Counted from the stretch's first letter, positions 1 to 12,386 are shown. The stretch is 64,000 nt of DNA from Nicotiana tabacum (GCF_000715075.1 NC_134095.1:54680419-54744418), one strand, 5' to 3'. The notes: generated by a model not told the origin, from the sequence alone. Program-made: numbers and translations.

Positions 1-982
1 TTTTCTTTTCTACCACGCCTGTATTGTCCTTCTACTTTTCTTTTATACATGTTACTCATGTGCTCACATGATTATCCATGTTATGTTTTTATTACTCTTC
101 TACTATATGTGTTTACTGTTAAGTTCTTCGATTTTTATTTGCTTTACTGGACTCTGTTCGTGTTCTTGCTAAATGTGTTTCATCTACCGCTTCTTAAGTT
201 TGTATTACTTTTTCTTCTGAACTTTTTTAAGTTTTGAGTTTTTCTCAAAACGTGTTCTCCATGCTTTTGACTGTGTATCATGTCTGTTTGTTTCTCATAA
301 GTCTTTGGAAAAGACTCCTGAGCCTCTATTGAATGGTTTGCCTTCTCATCTCTATTGTCTGTCTCAACTCGAAACCCTAAGGTTCGGGGATTTCTTGGCA
401 TTTTGATCTTTTGTGTGCGAGTTAGGTTCCACTTCCGGACCCTGGACTCTCAGACTCATTGTGAGTCTGCAAACTAGACTTATGCCTCTTCTTGCTTATG
501 ATTCTGAACCTTTCTTTGTTAAACTCTCTTCTAAATAATTTGGCAATCCCCTCTGGTATTCACATATTTGTGTGCTTTATATAAGATAAATTGTGCTTTA
601 TATAAGATAAATTCTTCTTTCAAAAAGGGTTTTTCCAACTATTGATTGATTCTGAAATCCTCTAATGGGGTTTGATTGATTGTTACTGATTTCTCTTTGA
701 TTTTTCCTTACTTGGTTCATTCGAATTGAACTTGTAATTTTGATTTCCCTGGCTGTTTGATTGATTCCCTTTCCTTATTTGCACAAACCGTGTACTATTA
801 GACTTTTGCCTTAAATAGTCCCTGTGTATTTATCCTTCTTGTTCTTCCTTGAAAAGATTTTGATCAGACTCTTTCCTTACTTATCTTTTACCCGTTTGAA
901 ATCAGAATCCCTTAACCAAAGGGAGACTTTATGTGATTGATTGCAAACTATTTTCTTGCCTTTCTTACTTGCTTCTCTGCAC

Positions 983-990
983 TATAAAAG
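983..990 (+). promoter_or_regulatory. Candidate TATA box of the LTR promoter
   Basis: The sequence TATAAAAG sits in a context (CACTATAAAAGGGGC) typical of a plant pol II core promoter, inside the LTR-like region. It is followed by a C-rich stretch where an R region would start. No transcript data are available; the call rests on motif and position only. Confidence 0.35.
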
Positions 991-1916
991 GGGCACGACC
1001 CTTCTGCACTTTAATCATCCTTAACTTACAATTCAATACTTTTAAAAAAAACTTCTGATTAGTTACTTGCAATACTGTTTGAATTCAATACTTGGCTACG
1101 CTTGAGATCTTTTGGAACTACTTTGTTTGCAACTTGGCTCTCTCAAGGATACTTTTGCTTACTTATTTTCTTTGAAACTGGTATGTCCTTTGTTTAAATA
1201 TTCTGCCTCACCCCCTATGTGTTTACTTCACAGCTTCAAGCTTCTTGTTTACTTTATTGCTTATATGCCGTAATTTGTGCTTCATATCTCCTTTCTTGCT
1301 TTTGTTTCTGTTATGAATCCTCTACCCCCATTCCCTTCTATGTGCTGAGTTAAGCTCTTGGCCTGACAGTATCCTAATTACTGTCCAAGCCTTGGCTTGA
1401 TCCACAATGGATCCTAACTCTCAATGCTTGACTAGCAGGCTGGCCAGGGGTGTGCCAACATCCCAATTGTTGGGCATGACCACTAGCTTGCCCTGTCTCT
1501 CTCTGATTCCCTTCCCCTTGTGCACTTACACCTATTCCTAGAATCTTAAGTTCTGCCCCTCTCTTTTGATCCCTTCTTTGGGACCTTGAGTTCCCTCTGA
1601 ACTTGGACATCTGAGAGCTGGCATTTCCCCACTGCACTATAATCTAATTCTGCAATATATTTGGGGTGTAAGCACTGCCTGGAGTTCCTGAAACTCCTTG
1701 GATCTCTGAAACACCCTGGATGAGAGAAGGCTTTGGAATCTGATCTTGGGAAGTTGGTTTATTTCATATTTCAGACCTGGGGTCTGAATTAGGCTCTCCT
1801 TGGTTGGAATCTTTAATTTCTGATATATTTTTCTTATTCATTCTGGTCTGTAATAATCTTGTAATAAACATTTGGGGTCGGCTAGTGGAAAAGGGCAGGG
1901 GACTATGCATGCAAGG

Positions 1917-2210
1917 GGTAGATACCATGTTCATAGGGAATTACTATACTTCTGAAATTCTGCACTCATGTAGACACCATGTTCATAGGGATTACCATTG
2001 TTCTAAAGTCCTGCATTTTATAAATCACTGAAACTCTGCATTCTCATATATATACCATGTTTATAGGATTTTCTGCATTCTGATATACATACTATGTCTA
2101 TAGGGTTTTCTGCAATTTCATAACAGATGCCATGCCTGTAAGCCGATTCTAAAATTCTGCATCTTCATATAGACACCATGCCTATAGAACTTTCTGCATT
2201 CTGCATCCGT
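1917..2210 (+). repeat. Degenerate tandem repeat, unit about 50-60 bp (CATGCCTATAGG / TTCTGCATTCTG)
   Basis: A loose unit containing an ATACCATGTTCATAGGG-like block followed by a TCTGCATTCTG-like block recurs about five or six times between 1917 and 2210. Single further copies of the CATGCCTATAGG core lie near 2322 and 2483. Copies differ by substitutions and small indels, so the array is old. It lies inside the LTR-like region. Confidence 0.6.
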
Positions 2211-3640
2211 CATTAGGCAAACCTATTATAGGATTTAAATACCTAATCAATTGCATGTAGACAATCTGCCTATAGGATTCCTGCATAAGTAATAACAGTG
2301 CTCAAATCAGTGACACCTAGGAAGCATGTCTATAGGAGCTGTTAACTAATCCTGAATCGCCAACTCGGTTATAAGCCTAAAATCAGTAGCAATAATGTTT
2401 AACGCCTGCAGATCTTATGTCCCTGTAATTGACAATTCTTTTTCTGCAATCAGTTTACTTCTTTATTTCTGAAACTAATAGATATCATGCCTATAGGTTT
2501 TGTTTAACGCCTAGGCAAGCCTTATGGTAAATATTTATAATTGCATCAGTTTTGATAATTACAACCAGCAGGCAGGCCTAATTCGGACATCTTATCTGAA
2601 AATATATGATAAATTAGCCACCCTTCCTACGTTAAGTTTAATACAGACCAAACCAGTATTTGTAAGTCATGCTAGATAATCTGCTGCTTTGAATGACGAG
2701 GCTAACTTGAGCCTTAATTTTTATTTGTTTCCCTTTTAACTGCTATCTGTTATTGTTTGTCGCCTAGATTTTTATCCTTTTGAAAACTCCGCAAAAGCCC
2801 CAACTCCATCCCCTTTAGGATTAGGAGTCTCATATGCCTCCGGGACTGATAGGATTGGGACGGGTAATAGCATGCAATAAGTAACGATACCATTTCGCAC
2901 TTTAACACCTAACGGGGTGGGAAGGGTAGATATGGATATGATGACCGGTGCGCTAATATCACGTGCGACCCCTCTTCTGAGGAGTGATCGTTGGGTATTG
3001 CATTGAAGTGATCCATATTAATTATAAACTTAGGACCCCCCTCCCTTTATTTGCTTTCATCTTTTCTTGTAAAATTATTCAAATCTCTTTTTTTTATTTT
3101 CTGCCCTCTCTATATACTTTCAAAAGTTTCCAACCTAATTGCAATGTTATATGTGAGTCCTTATTTGAGCTTTGATTGTTTACTTGTAAAGTCACAATTG
3201 CAATATGGTCGGGAACCACACTAGTGGATCTTGAGGGGTGCCTAACACCTTCCCCTCGAGATAATTTCTAGCCCTTACCCGAATTCTGGTTTTCCAACTC
3301 AAACTCTTCTAAAAAAGTGTCCTAATGCACTATAATCATTAGGTGGCGACTCTTCAACTTCTAAACCCAATTCTCGAAAGGGAATAGAGTTGTCCTCCCA
3401 ATGTCGTATACTCGATTTCTGACTCCACGGTTAGAGAAAAAAAGGGGGCGTCGACACATCCCAATTTGTTCATTTCAATCTTCTCTTTCGTTTCTTTTCT
3501 AGCACTTGCTTGCTCATTTTCCTTCCTCTAATTTTTTTTAATTATCATTCTTTTCTTTCCACTCATTTCTCACATCCCATGATTTCACGTCTCTTTTTTT
3601 TTCTTTTTCTTTTTCTTTTAATAAAAAAAGATTCGATCGA

Positions 3641-3710
3641 ACCCTATATAGGTTGCCTATGTATCATGACGCCACGTAAATCAGATCTTTGCGTAGATCG
3701 GGAAGATCGA
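3641..3710 (-). repeat. Dispersed 70-bp motif, copy 1
   Basis: The block begins ACCCTATATAGGTTGCCTAT and continues through GTATCATGACGCC to CGGGAAGAT. A diverged second copy starts at 4801, so the spacing is 1160 bp. The motif resembles a block often seen in Solanaceae Ogre-like leaders, which is recall rather than a search result. Confidence 0.55.
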
Positions 3711-4800
3711 GAATAAAGTAAACAAACTAACGTTCTCAATTTATTTTTCTTTTATTTTTTACCTCAATGAATACTCTAATGAGAAATTATTAAGGAAAAA
3801 ACCCTAGAAGAGAAAAATATTTTTTTGATTTTTTGATTTTTTTTAAGAAGGAAATATAAAGGATGAACCAAAGAAAAATATTTTGAATTTTCGTTTGATA
3901 TCCTGAAAGAAAGATTTCGACCAAAGAAATGAAAAAGATAAAATATGCTTTTGGATTTTAGTTTTGATTACCTAAGGGAAAACTCTAAAGATAAACCAAA
4001 GATAAAGTATGTTTTTTTTATGTACAATATTCTAAAGTTCTAGAGAAAATAAAAAGAATTTTTTTTTTATTTTTCATTAATTTCCCAAAGAAGAACCTCA
4101 AAAGAAAATCTTTTTGGATTTTTGAAATTAATACTTTAAAGAAAACTTTTTAAAATGTACTAAAAGGAAATTCTCTCTTCTTTTTTTTTTGAATTTTTGG
4201 TCTTAATATACTAAAGGAAATATAAAAGTAATTTTTTATTTTGAGTTCTAGATATTAATCTCCTAAAGGAAAACCACCTCAAAAGAAATTTTTTATTTTA
4301 TTTCTAGAATTAGTATTCTCAAAAAAACTACTAACGGAAATATAAAACGCAAAACCTCTTTTTTTTTTGGATTTTTGAGTTACAACACACTTTTTGAAAT
4401 ACAAAGTAGAAAGTACGATAACAAAAGACTCGACATTACTGTACAAGACTAGAAAGTAAAAGACTACATAAAATGAAAAACAGACTCAAAACATAAAAAA
4501 TACAAAAAAAAAATCTTCTTAAGCAACTCCTGAATGAGCGATCCTGATTGGATGATCCCGGGGTATCTGTCATACTCAAACTCCGGTAAGCAGACCCACA
4601 CTTGTACGAGAAAATTAAGACCAAATAAAGTTAAAGACCTAGAACACTATGTGAGATAATAACCCTTCCTGTTGGACACATGCAAGACATGATTGTGACT
4701 ATTTTTCTAAAATTAACCTATGTGGCTAAAAGTGGCTAAAAATGCAAGATTTGGCTATGACCCCACGAGCCAAGAACCTATGACTTACTAAGAAGAACGG

Positions 4801-4870
4801 ACCCTATGTGGGTTGCCTACGTATCACGCCCCGAAAGACGAGAATCAGATATGCGTAGTTCGGGCAGATT
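4801..4870 (-). repeat. Dispersed 70-bp motif, copy 2
   Basis: The block begins ACCCTATGTGGGTTGCCTAC and runs through GTATCACGCCCCG to CGGGCAGAT. It aligns along its whole length with the copy at 3641, with roughly one difference in four to five bases. Confidence 0.55.
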
Positions 4871-5710
4871 GGATACGGGCGAGAATAAAAAAAAACTAAT
4901 TTAGAGAAAATATATTTTTAGTCCTTTTTTTTTAAAAAAAAATGATGAAACATGTAAACTCTTTTTGGATTTTCTTTTTTCCTTTTTTTTGATTTTTTGA
5001 AAATGATGGGAAAGTGCAGAATCTTTTTGGATTTTTCATGTTTTTTTGTCGTTTTTTTTAAAAAAATGTGAAAGAAGAACATAACTAGGCCCTACTTGCT
5101 TTATATTTTTACACTTCATCCTCTCTTTTTCTCATTTATCCTCAATCATCATTGGTCTGCCATATGACCCCTTTTACCCTTGAAGATTGCAACATGTAGC
5201 ACATAAGATGCAACAGGATAGTCTTTTATTTTTCGGGTACACCTGTCCTAGATGGAATCAACCCTTGTGTTGAGTCCACAAAGTCAAATGCACATGATTC
5301 AAACAAGCATTCCTACTAGGTATCCGGCATGAGGCTGAGTTATTCTAGGTTTAAAAACCTGTGTGTATTGTTCTAGACTTAGTTTACCCGAGCGGACAAC
5401 TCGAGCCGGGAGGGGGGACAACGTACCGGGAACCAAAAGGCCATCCGACTTTGTAACTTGTCCGAACCTCATCCTAATTAGGGTATGACACTAATTGAAA
5501 AGAAGTCACGCCAGTGTGCACTTCCTTGAAGATGTAAAGAGAAGTGTTTTGCAGCAGTTTATATACAGTTCAAATAATATCAAAGCGGTAAAAAGCGACA
5601 TGTAGCACATTAGGCCCAAACATGTAAAAATCAGATAATAAACAAAGCCAACTATAACAATTATTTAAAGCTCGAATTCTGAACCCTGAACCAGAAGTTC
5701 TGGGTTCTTG

Positions 5711-5728
5711 TCCCCAGCAGAGTCGCCA
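5711..5728 (-). other. Primer-binding-site-like motif
   Basis: Read on minus this is TGGCGACTCTGCTGGGGA. It starts four bases after the putative LTR terminus GGAGGTGTGACA at 5733. The position is right for a tRNA primer site immediately inside a 5' LTR. The tRNA identity was not verified; Ogre-type elements are usually said to use tRNA-Arg. Confidence 0.5.
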
Positions 5729-5732
5729 GAAC

Positions 5733-8576
5733 TGTCACACCTCCTTTTTACCACCCCCGGAAGGAAGTATAAGGGAGTTTTTCCAATTTAAGTGACAATC
5801 GAAATGAGATTATTTATTAAAATTAGAGTCGCCACTTGGGATAATTTATGGTGTCCCAAGTCACCGGTTTGAAATCCCGAATCGAGGAAGTTTGACTCTA
5901 TTTATGGTCTGCGAATACAGAAATTCGGGTAAGGAATTCTGTTCACCCGGGAGAAGGTGTTAGGCATTTTCGAGTTTTGTGGTTTTAGCACGATCACTCA
6001 ACTATTATTATTGGCCTAATTATCTGATTTTTTACACGTTTTAAACCTATTGTGCGTTTTTAACTTTTTAGCCGCTTTTAATATTTCGAAAAAATTCAAG
6101 GTTATTTAAAACACATCGTAAGTCACGCTACATGAAATGCACCCATGGTTCACGACACGTTCTATTTAACCCAGTTGGAAATAGAAGTCGGGTCACATGA
6201 AATGGACACCCGGGTTTTAAAATTAAGCATCACAACTATGTCACGGAAACCGTACCCATAGCTATGACAATTAAGAAAATAGAAATAAAATTAACTAAAG
6301 TAAATAAAACTTGTTTCATGCTCATCCTTTTTTAACTTTTAATTTCATGTATTCGGCCGAGCCCAATTCCTAAACATGGAAATAAATTAATTATCAAATG
6401 GGCTGGTTATATCCCCAATCCCATAACCCCAAATTTCGTTTAAAAGCACATCTCATATGAAACAAAGCATGGCAGATAGTTCGGACAAAGAAATAGCCAA
6501 AATGCAGGCGACTAGCTAAGAGAAGTAAATTAAAACACGGTAAAAGTAATTCTTTAATCTCATTCTACACACCCCTCTCCACTGCAATTAAGACAACACC
6601 ATGTAATTTTATATCCCTGTGCTATAACTCCACAATTACATTCAAATACCACATAAAAATCTCAAATTTATATCATTATCGACACTACACTTAAATATGC
6701 AAATTCAATTATGAAACCCATTTTTACCGTAGAACCATGCCAAACATCCAAATTCGACGATAAGAGCTCTTTATGTTAGTGAGATGGCTTATTGTAGAAC
6801 TTCATTTATCTTTTGAAAAGACACACAATTCATTCAATTAAGGACTAAATTCCAGCCTTTAAGATTTAGAAGAGCAAAGAGAAATCAACTCCAATGATAG
6901 TCCAAACTAGCTTCACGTCAACTCTAATAGACTAGGAGATCCAAAAATGATAAATTAACTTTGAGAGCAATATGATAAGTTCATCTCCTGAGTCCTATGC
7001 CAAATAGAGGAACCTTTATATAACATAAGCCTTATGTGCTTTTGTGTCAAAATTCAAAGAACAAATGCAAACCAATGGATCAAAGTAACATATAAATTAC
7101 ACATGCTCGATTCTGCCGAAAATAGGATCAATCTATGCTACTCAAATATCACCATTATCTTCATACTAAGGGCAATCCAAGCAAGACTGATAAAGCAAGG
7201 AATATAGCAGCCCTGGCATCTTAAACCAAAAGAATGCGATTGAGAACAAGTCGAAAATATCGCAAAGAAGTTCTCGAGATTCGACTCGCGCTTAATCTCA
7301 ATCGGATGAACAAGGCAAACTCAAGAGAATTAAAGTAGAACACATTTATCACCTAAAAAAACATAGACAGATTCTAGGCATTTATTCTATTTTAATCCAA
7401 AAGTTCCATCAAAATTTAGTCATACTTCAGATAAAAAAAGAGGTAAGATATAAACCTGAGTGCGAGCAACTTTCGATTAATAAATTCAGGAATGAATAAG
7501 GGCAAACCGGCGTCGGAATTTGAAAGTGCGATAGAACACGAACAAGACAACAACAATCAAAACCGGAACTATAAACCTCGAGTTCCGAATCGCACTCGAA
7601 ACTACTCCGAACAGCTGTGATTTCAATAATTCCATAATTTAAACCTTTCTTGTTCTCTTCACTATTTTTTGGAGCTCTTGCTATGTTTTCCCTCTGTGTG
7701 TGTGAGAGTGGTGAAGGTTGTGCGTATGTTAAGATTGAAGAAGAAAGTCTTCAGGGGGTCGTGTGTGTCTAGCGGCTTCAGAGGTCTAGGTCAGTTAAAT
7801 GTTTGGTCAGTGGAAAAGGGGTGGAGAAGAAGGAGAACGGATGGGAGGGGGTCGGTCGTCTGCGTTATGCTGTTGAAGGAGATGAATAACGGGGAAGGGA
7901 TTTTTTTTATTATCAAAAGCAGCGGATAGCTTCAGCTTTTTAGGTTTAGGTCCCTAGGTCTTAGGCATCGTTTGGTTGTGTCCATCATCAGAAAAACTGC
8001 TGATTAGTACATTAGGGGTCTAGGTCTTTTTGGTTATAATTTGGTTTATATTTGATAGGTGAAAGGATTGTGACCATTGGATTAAAATGGATCAATGGTT
8101 GAGATTAAAATGGTGTATTTGGGCGGGTCAGCTGGGCTGATGGGTTATTTGGGCTAAGGAGAAATGGGTTGGTCCAAATTGGGTCCTAAACTTGGGCTCC
8201 AAGACTCTTAAAATTGTGGTCTAATACCTTAGTTAACTCCATTTAATAAAAGATAAAAATACTACACAATGCAAAAACTAATTTTAATTAATTAAACTAA
8301 ACTATATTAAAACGTGAAACTATTATATATGTTTTTATATTTTTCAAGATTATATAAAGATAAAAATAAGGTACTATTTTTGTATTTATTTATTCAAATT
8401 TATGAAAGATACGTAAACTAAAATATTTTTATAATTTTCATTTTTTTGTGACAAAATAAAGTAAAAGAGTCAAATTAGTTGAAATAAAGATATTAGGCCT
8501 AAACTAAATATTTACATGCTAAAATATAAAAAATCTTGTGGAGGGTCAAAAATCACATGTCTATAGTCATAAAATA
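5733..8576 (-). mobile_element. 5' LTR of a minus-strand Ogre/Tat-like element
   Basis: The LTR ends on minus with the blocks GCCTAACACCTTC, TTACCCGAATTTCTG, AAGTGGCGACTCT and GGAGGTGTGACA, followed by the primer-site motif at 5711-5728. The same blocks in the same order occur on plus at 3236-3456. The upstream part is AT-rich and has no coding signal; the short ORF near 7669-7929 is not gene-like. The start of the LTR is not visible, because its right side abuts a fragment of a different LTR at about 8577, so one of the two is truncated there. Confidence 0.5.
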
Positions 8577-8651
8577 ATAAAAGCATGTACGAGTAGTCTT
8601 ATTTAGGGGAACGGGGTTCTAGAAAGCAAAACAACTGGTTGGGTCGTTACA
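8577..8651 (-). repeat. Truncated 3' LTR remnant of element A
   Basis: About 75 bases match the 5' start of the full LTRs at 15977 and 23849, including the terminus read on minus as TGTAACGACC. Similarity stops abruptly near 8577, where Ogre-like LTR sequence begins, so more than 2 kb of this LTR is missing. Confidence 0.75.
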
Positions 8652-8664
8652 TTCTCTACCTCTT
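8652..8664 (-). other. Polypurine tract of element A
   Basis: Read on minus this is AAGAGGTAGAGAA, directly before the LTR start TGTAACGACC. That is the expected position for plus-strand DNA priming during reverse transcription. Element B carries AAGAGGTGGGGAA at the same place. Confidence 0.65.
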
Positions 8665-9950
8665 AAACAAACATTCGTCCTCGAATGGGTTTAGATTCAT
8701 ACCTGAAGTGCTGAATAAGTGTGGATATCTGCTCCGCATGTTCTCCTCGGACTCCCAAGTCGCCTCCTCGACTGGTTGGCCTCTCCACTGAACCTTTACC
8801 GCGGAAATCCTCTTGGATCTCAACTGGCGATCCTGTTTAGCAACAATGGTAGCTGGCTCCTCCTCATAACCCAAGCTCTCATCTAGCCGAACAGTGCTGA
8901 AGTCTAACACATGCGACAATTCGGCGTGATACCTCTGGAGCATAGATACGTGAAAAACCGGATGAACCCCTGATAGGCTGGGAGGTAAAGCAAGCTCATA
9001 AGCAACTTCCCCAACTCGCCTCAACAGCTCAAATGGTCCTATAAACCTTGGGTTCAGCTTGCCCTTCTTCCCCAATCTCATAATGCCCTTCATCGATGAG
9101 ACTTTCAAGATAACATTCTCACCTACTATAAATGATACATCATGCGCCTTCTGATCCGCGTAACTCTTCTGTCTAGACTGTGTCATGCGAAGTCGCTCTT
9201 GAATCAACTTTACCTTTTCCAAGGCATCCTTTACCAAATCAGTACCATACAACTTAGCCTCGTTGTGCCCAAACCACCCGATGGGAGAATGACATCGCCA
9301 ACCATATAAAGCCTCAAATAGGGCCATCTCGATGGACTGATAACTATTGTTATAAGCAAACTCGGCCAAAGGCAAGAACTGATCCCACTGTCCCCAAAGT
9401 CAATCACACATGCTCTGAGCATGTCCTCCAATATCTGAATTGTCCGCTCTGACTATCTATCGGTCTGTGGGTGAAACACAGTGCTGAGCTTTACACGGGT
9501 CCCCAACTCACTCTATATGACTCTCCAGAAATGTAAAGTGAACTGAGGGCGTCTATCAGATATGATGGAAACAGGCACACCGTGCAACCGAACTATCTCC
9601 CGAATATAAATCGGGGGCAACCTCTCTGAAGTATAAGTAGTTGCAACTGGAATAAAGTGTGCTGACTTGGTCAACATGTCAACAATGACCCAAACTGCAT
9701 CAAACTTCCACAAGGTCCACGGCAACCCAACTATGAAGTCCATAGTAATGCGCTCCCATTTCTACTCTGGTACAGTCATCTGCTGGAGTAGGCTACCTGG
9801 CCTATGGTACTCATACTTGACCTTCTGGCAATTTAGGCACCTAGCTACATACTCAACTATGTCTTTCTTCATCCGTCGCCACTAATAATATTTCTGCAGG
9901 TCACGATACATCTTTGTAGTGCCTAGATGAATGGAATATCGAGAATTGTA
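8656..9950 (-). pseudogene. Element A integrase with chromodomain-like tail (degenerate)
   Basis: Two minus ORFs cover this part. 9513-9743 holds the integrase core start (MDFIVGLPW, then VWVIVDMLTKSAHF, the first catalytic Asp region). 8656-9375 holds the C-terminal half, with PLAEFAYNNSYQSIEMA, PRFIGPFELLRRVGEVAYEL, PSLSGVHPVFHVSMLQRY and a chromodomain-like end (VKVQWRGQPVEEATWESE). The zinc-binding region further upstream, near 9820-9950, can be traced but has stops. Frame breaks near 9380-9520 separate the halves. The protein would join element cDNA to host chromatin; this copy cannot make an intact integrase. Confidence 0.75.
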
Positions 9951-10159
9951 TGCCTTTTCTAGAATCTTTCCTCTCAAGCCATCGACATTAGGAACACATA
10001 GACGACCCTAGAGTCACAGAACACCATCCTTGCCAATAGAAACCTCCTTGGCACCACCATGTAGTACCATCTCTCTAAGAACTGCCAAGTGCAGATCATC
10101 AACCATCGCGTCTTGATTTGCTCCAATAAAGAAGAGTGGGCAACAACACATGCAAGAAC

Positions 10160-10693
10160 TCAACTGGGCTCTGAAATGTCCAACCTCACAAGTCTGTTAG
10201 CCAAGGACTGAATGTCCAAAGCTAGTGGCCTCTCCTCTGCTGAAATGAATGCCAAGCTACCCATACTCTCTTCCTTTCTGATTAAAGCATTCGCGACTAC
10301 ATTTGCCTTGCCCGGATGATAAAGAATGGTAATGTCATAATCTTTCAGTAACTCAAGCCATTTACGCTGCCTCAAATTGAGATCCCTTTGCTTGAACAAA
10401 TGTTGCAAGCTACGATGATCAGTATAAACCTCACAAGACACCCGATAAAGATAATGCCTCAAAATCTTAAGAGCGTGAACAATCGCAACCAACTCTAAAT
10501 CATGTACCAGATAATTCTTCTCGTGGGGCTTCAACTGACGTGAAACATATGCAATAACTCGCCCTTCCTGCATCAATACACAACCCAAGCCAATGCGTGA
10601 AGCATCACAATACACTGTATATATCCCTGAACCGGAAGGCAACACTAACACTGGTATTGTAGTCAATTCTGTCTTCTGCTTCTGAAAGCTCAC
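10160..10693 (-). pseudogene. Element A RNase H domain (mutated active site)
   Basis: The open frame shows the retroelement RNase H core: [16 protein letters not shown] with the first Asp, [19 protein letters not shown] with the Glu, [12 protein letters not shown] with the second Asp, and [15 protein letters not shown] at the end. The last block normally reads VVADALSR, so the final catalytic Asp is replaced by Asn here. A frame break separates it from the RT ORF at 10701. RNase H removes the RNA strand during reverse transcription. Confidence 0.75.
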
Positions 10694-10700
10694 CTCATAA

Positions 10701-11579
10701 TCATTGGGCCAACGGAGTGGAGAAACATTTTGGGTCCAATCTAGTCAGAGGTGCTGCAATGGATGAAAAACCCTGCACAAATCGGCGATAATAACCTGCT
10801 AACCCTAGGAAACTCCTAACCTCAGTCACTGAAGTGGGATGGGGCCAACTCTGAACTGCCTCAATCTTCTTGGGATCCACCTTAATACCCTTGCCCGATA
10901 TAACATGCTCTAGGAATGCCACAAGCTCTAGCCAAAACTCACACTTGGAGAACTTAACATACAATTTCTGTTCCCACAATGTCTGAAGCACCACTCTCAA
11001 ATGTTGCCCGTGCTCCCCCAGGCTTCGTGAGTAAATCAAGATGTCATTAATGAAGACAATAACAAGGGAATCAATATAAGGCCTGAACACCCAGTTCATC
11101 AATTCCATAAATGCCGCTGGGCCATTAGTCAAGCCGAAGGACATCACTAGAAACTTATAATGGCCATATCTAGTACAGAAGGCAATCTTCGGAACATCCG
11201 AGTCCCAAATCTTTAATTGATGGTACCCTAACCTCAAGTCGATCTTATAGAACACCCTCGCACCCTGCAACTGGTCAAACAAATCATCAATACGCGGCAA
11301 CAGGTACTTGTTCTTGATGGTAACCTTGTTCAACTGGCAGTAATCAATACACATCTGCATAGTCCCATCTTTCTTCTTCACAAATAATACTGGTGCACCC
11401 CAAGGTGATACACTTAGTCTCACAAACCCCTTTGCTAACAACTCCTCAAGCTGCTCCTTTAACTCTTTCGAAGCCATACGGTACAATAGGATAGATATAG
11501 GCTGGGTACCTGGAGCCAAATCAATACAGAAATCAATATCACGATCTGATGGCATGCTTGGAAGGTCAGTAGGAAACAC
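10701..11579 (-). pseudogene. Element A reverse transcriptase (catalytic Asp lost)
   Basis: This is the longest clean RT segment in the array (292 aa). Visible blocks are [40 protein letters not shown] with the first catalytic-region residues, [29 protein letters not shown], and the active-site box, which reads [10 protein letters not shown] instead of the usual FIDD. The first Asp of the xxDD motif is therefore Asn and the enzyme should be inactive. The C-terminal connection block [20 protein letters not shown] is present. Upstream it runs on, with stops, from the protease. Confidence 0.8.
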
Positions 11580-11599
11580 ATAGGCAAATTACCAAACTA

Positions 11600-12386
11600 T
11601 TGGCATTGAATCAATCGTCGGAGACTCCAACGTGGTATCCCGAACATAGGCTAGATAAGCCAAACAACCCTTCTCGACCATATGTCGAGCCTTCAGAAAA
11701 GAGATGACCCGACTAGCTATACTAACAGAGGAACCCTTCCATTCCAATCTCGGTAACTATGGGATCGCTAAAGTAACAGTCTTGGCATGACCATCAAGGA
11801 TGGCATGATATAGGGATAACCAGTCCATGAACATGATGACCTCAAAGTCGGTCATATCAAGTAACAGAAGGTCCGCTCTAATCTCGTAACCACAGAATGT
11901 GACAACACAAGACTAATAGATCTGATCCATAACCACAAAATTGCCTATAGGAGTGGACATATAGATAGGAGTACCCAAGGACTCACAAGGAATATCCATA
12001 AAATGAGCAAATAGAGATAACACACATGAATAGGTAGATCCTGGATCAAATAACACTGAAGCATCCCTACTGCAGATAGAAATAATACATGTGATCATGG
12101 CATTTGAGGCCACTGCATCTGGTCTGGCCGTAAAAGCATAGAATCTAGCTGGAACGCTGGTGGGCTCGCCTCTACCTGACTGAACAATAACTGGCTGACT
12201 TTCCCTTGCATAGCCTCCACCTCTAGGATAGCCCCTACCAGCCTGTACCCCACCCCTGGGTGGCCGAGCAGCTGGTGATACAATCATAGGATGATGGCCC
12301 TGCTTTACTACCTTACCCCGAAGTTTGGGACAGGTTCTTTTCATATGACCCGGATCTCCACAGTCGTAACAACCTCTCGGCACCAT
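11600..12386 (-). pseudogene. Element A gag zinc knuckle and aspartic protease region
   Basis: The ORF at 11913-12386 begins near a CCHC zinc knuckle, CYDCGDPGHMKRTC, with all four ligands present. A Gly/Arg-rich linker (RPPRGGVQAGRGYPRGGG) follows, then the protease start VLFDPGSTYSCV, in which the catalytic Asp of the DxGS box is intact. Homology continues past the ORF end, with in-frame stops, to about 11600. The protease would process the polyprotein. Confidence 0.7.

Larger units (their letters stand above)
1..3458 (+). mobile_element. LTR (3' portion) of an Ogre/Tat-like Ty3 element
   Basis: This long non-coding stretch has no believable ORF. Its last 280 bases have the layout of a Solanaceae Ogre/Tat-like LTR end: a GGGTGCCTAACACCTTC block near 3236, a TTACCCGAATTCTGG block near 3276, GGTGGCGACTCT near 3342, and a terminus GGGGGCGTCGACA near 3446-3456. 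The same blocks recur, diverged and on the other strand, at 5820-6000. No primer binding site follows the terminus, so it reads as a 3' or solo LTR rather than a 5' LTR. The left end lies outside the window. Family assignment is by recall and moderate. Confidence 0.5.
3459..5710 (-). mobile_element. Leader (untranslated internal) region of a minus-strand Ogre/Tat-like element
   Basis: This segment lies directly downstream, on the minus strand, of the primer-site motif at 5711-5728 and so is read as the 5' leader of that element. It contains no credible coding region. It is very T- and A-rich, with a periodic CTAAAGGAAA / TTTTTTGGATTTTT pattern from about 3780 to 4430. The 3459 boundary with the plus-strand LTR suggests nesting or recombination between two related elements. 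Confidence 0.4.

Noticed and set aside
1374..1637. 87-codon minus ORF
   Set aside because: It falls in the LTR-like region, has no recognised motif and an irregular composition.
7669..7929. 86-codon plus ORF
   Set aside because: It lies antisense in an Ogre-like LTR, is Val/Arg-rich without domains and has no splice or promoter support.
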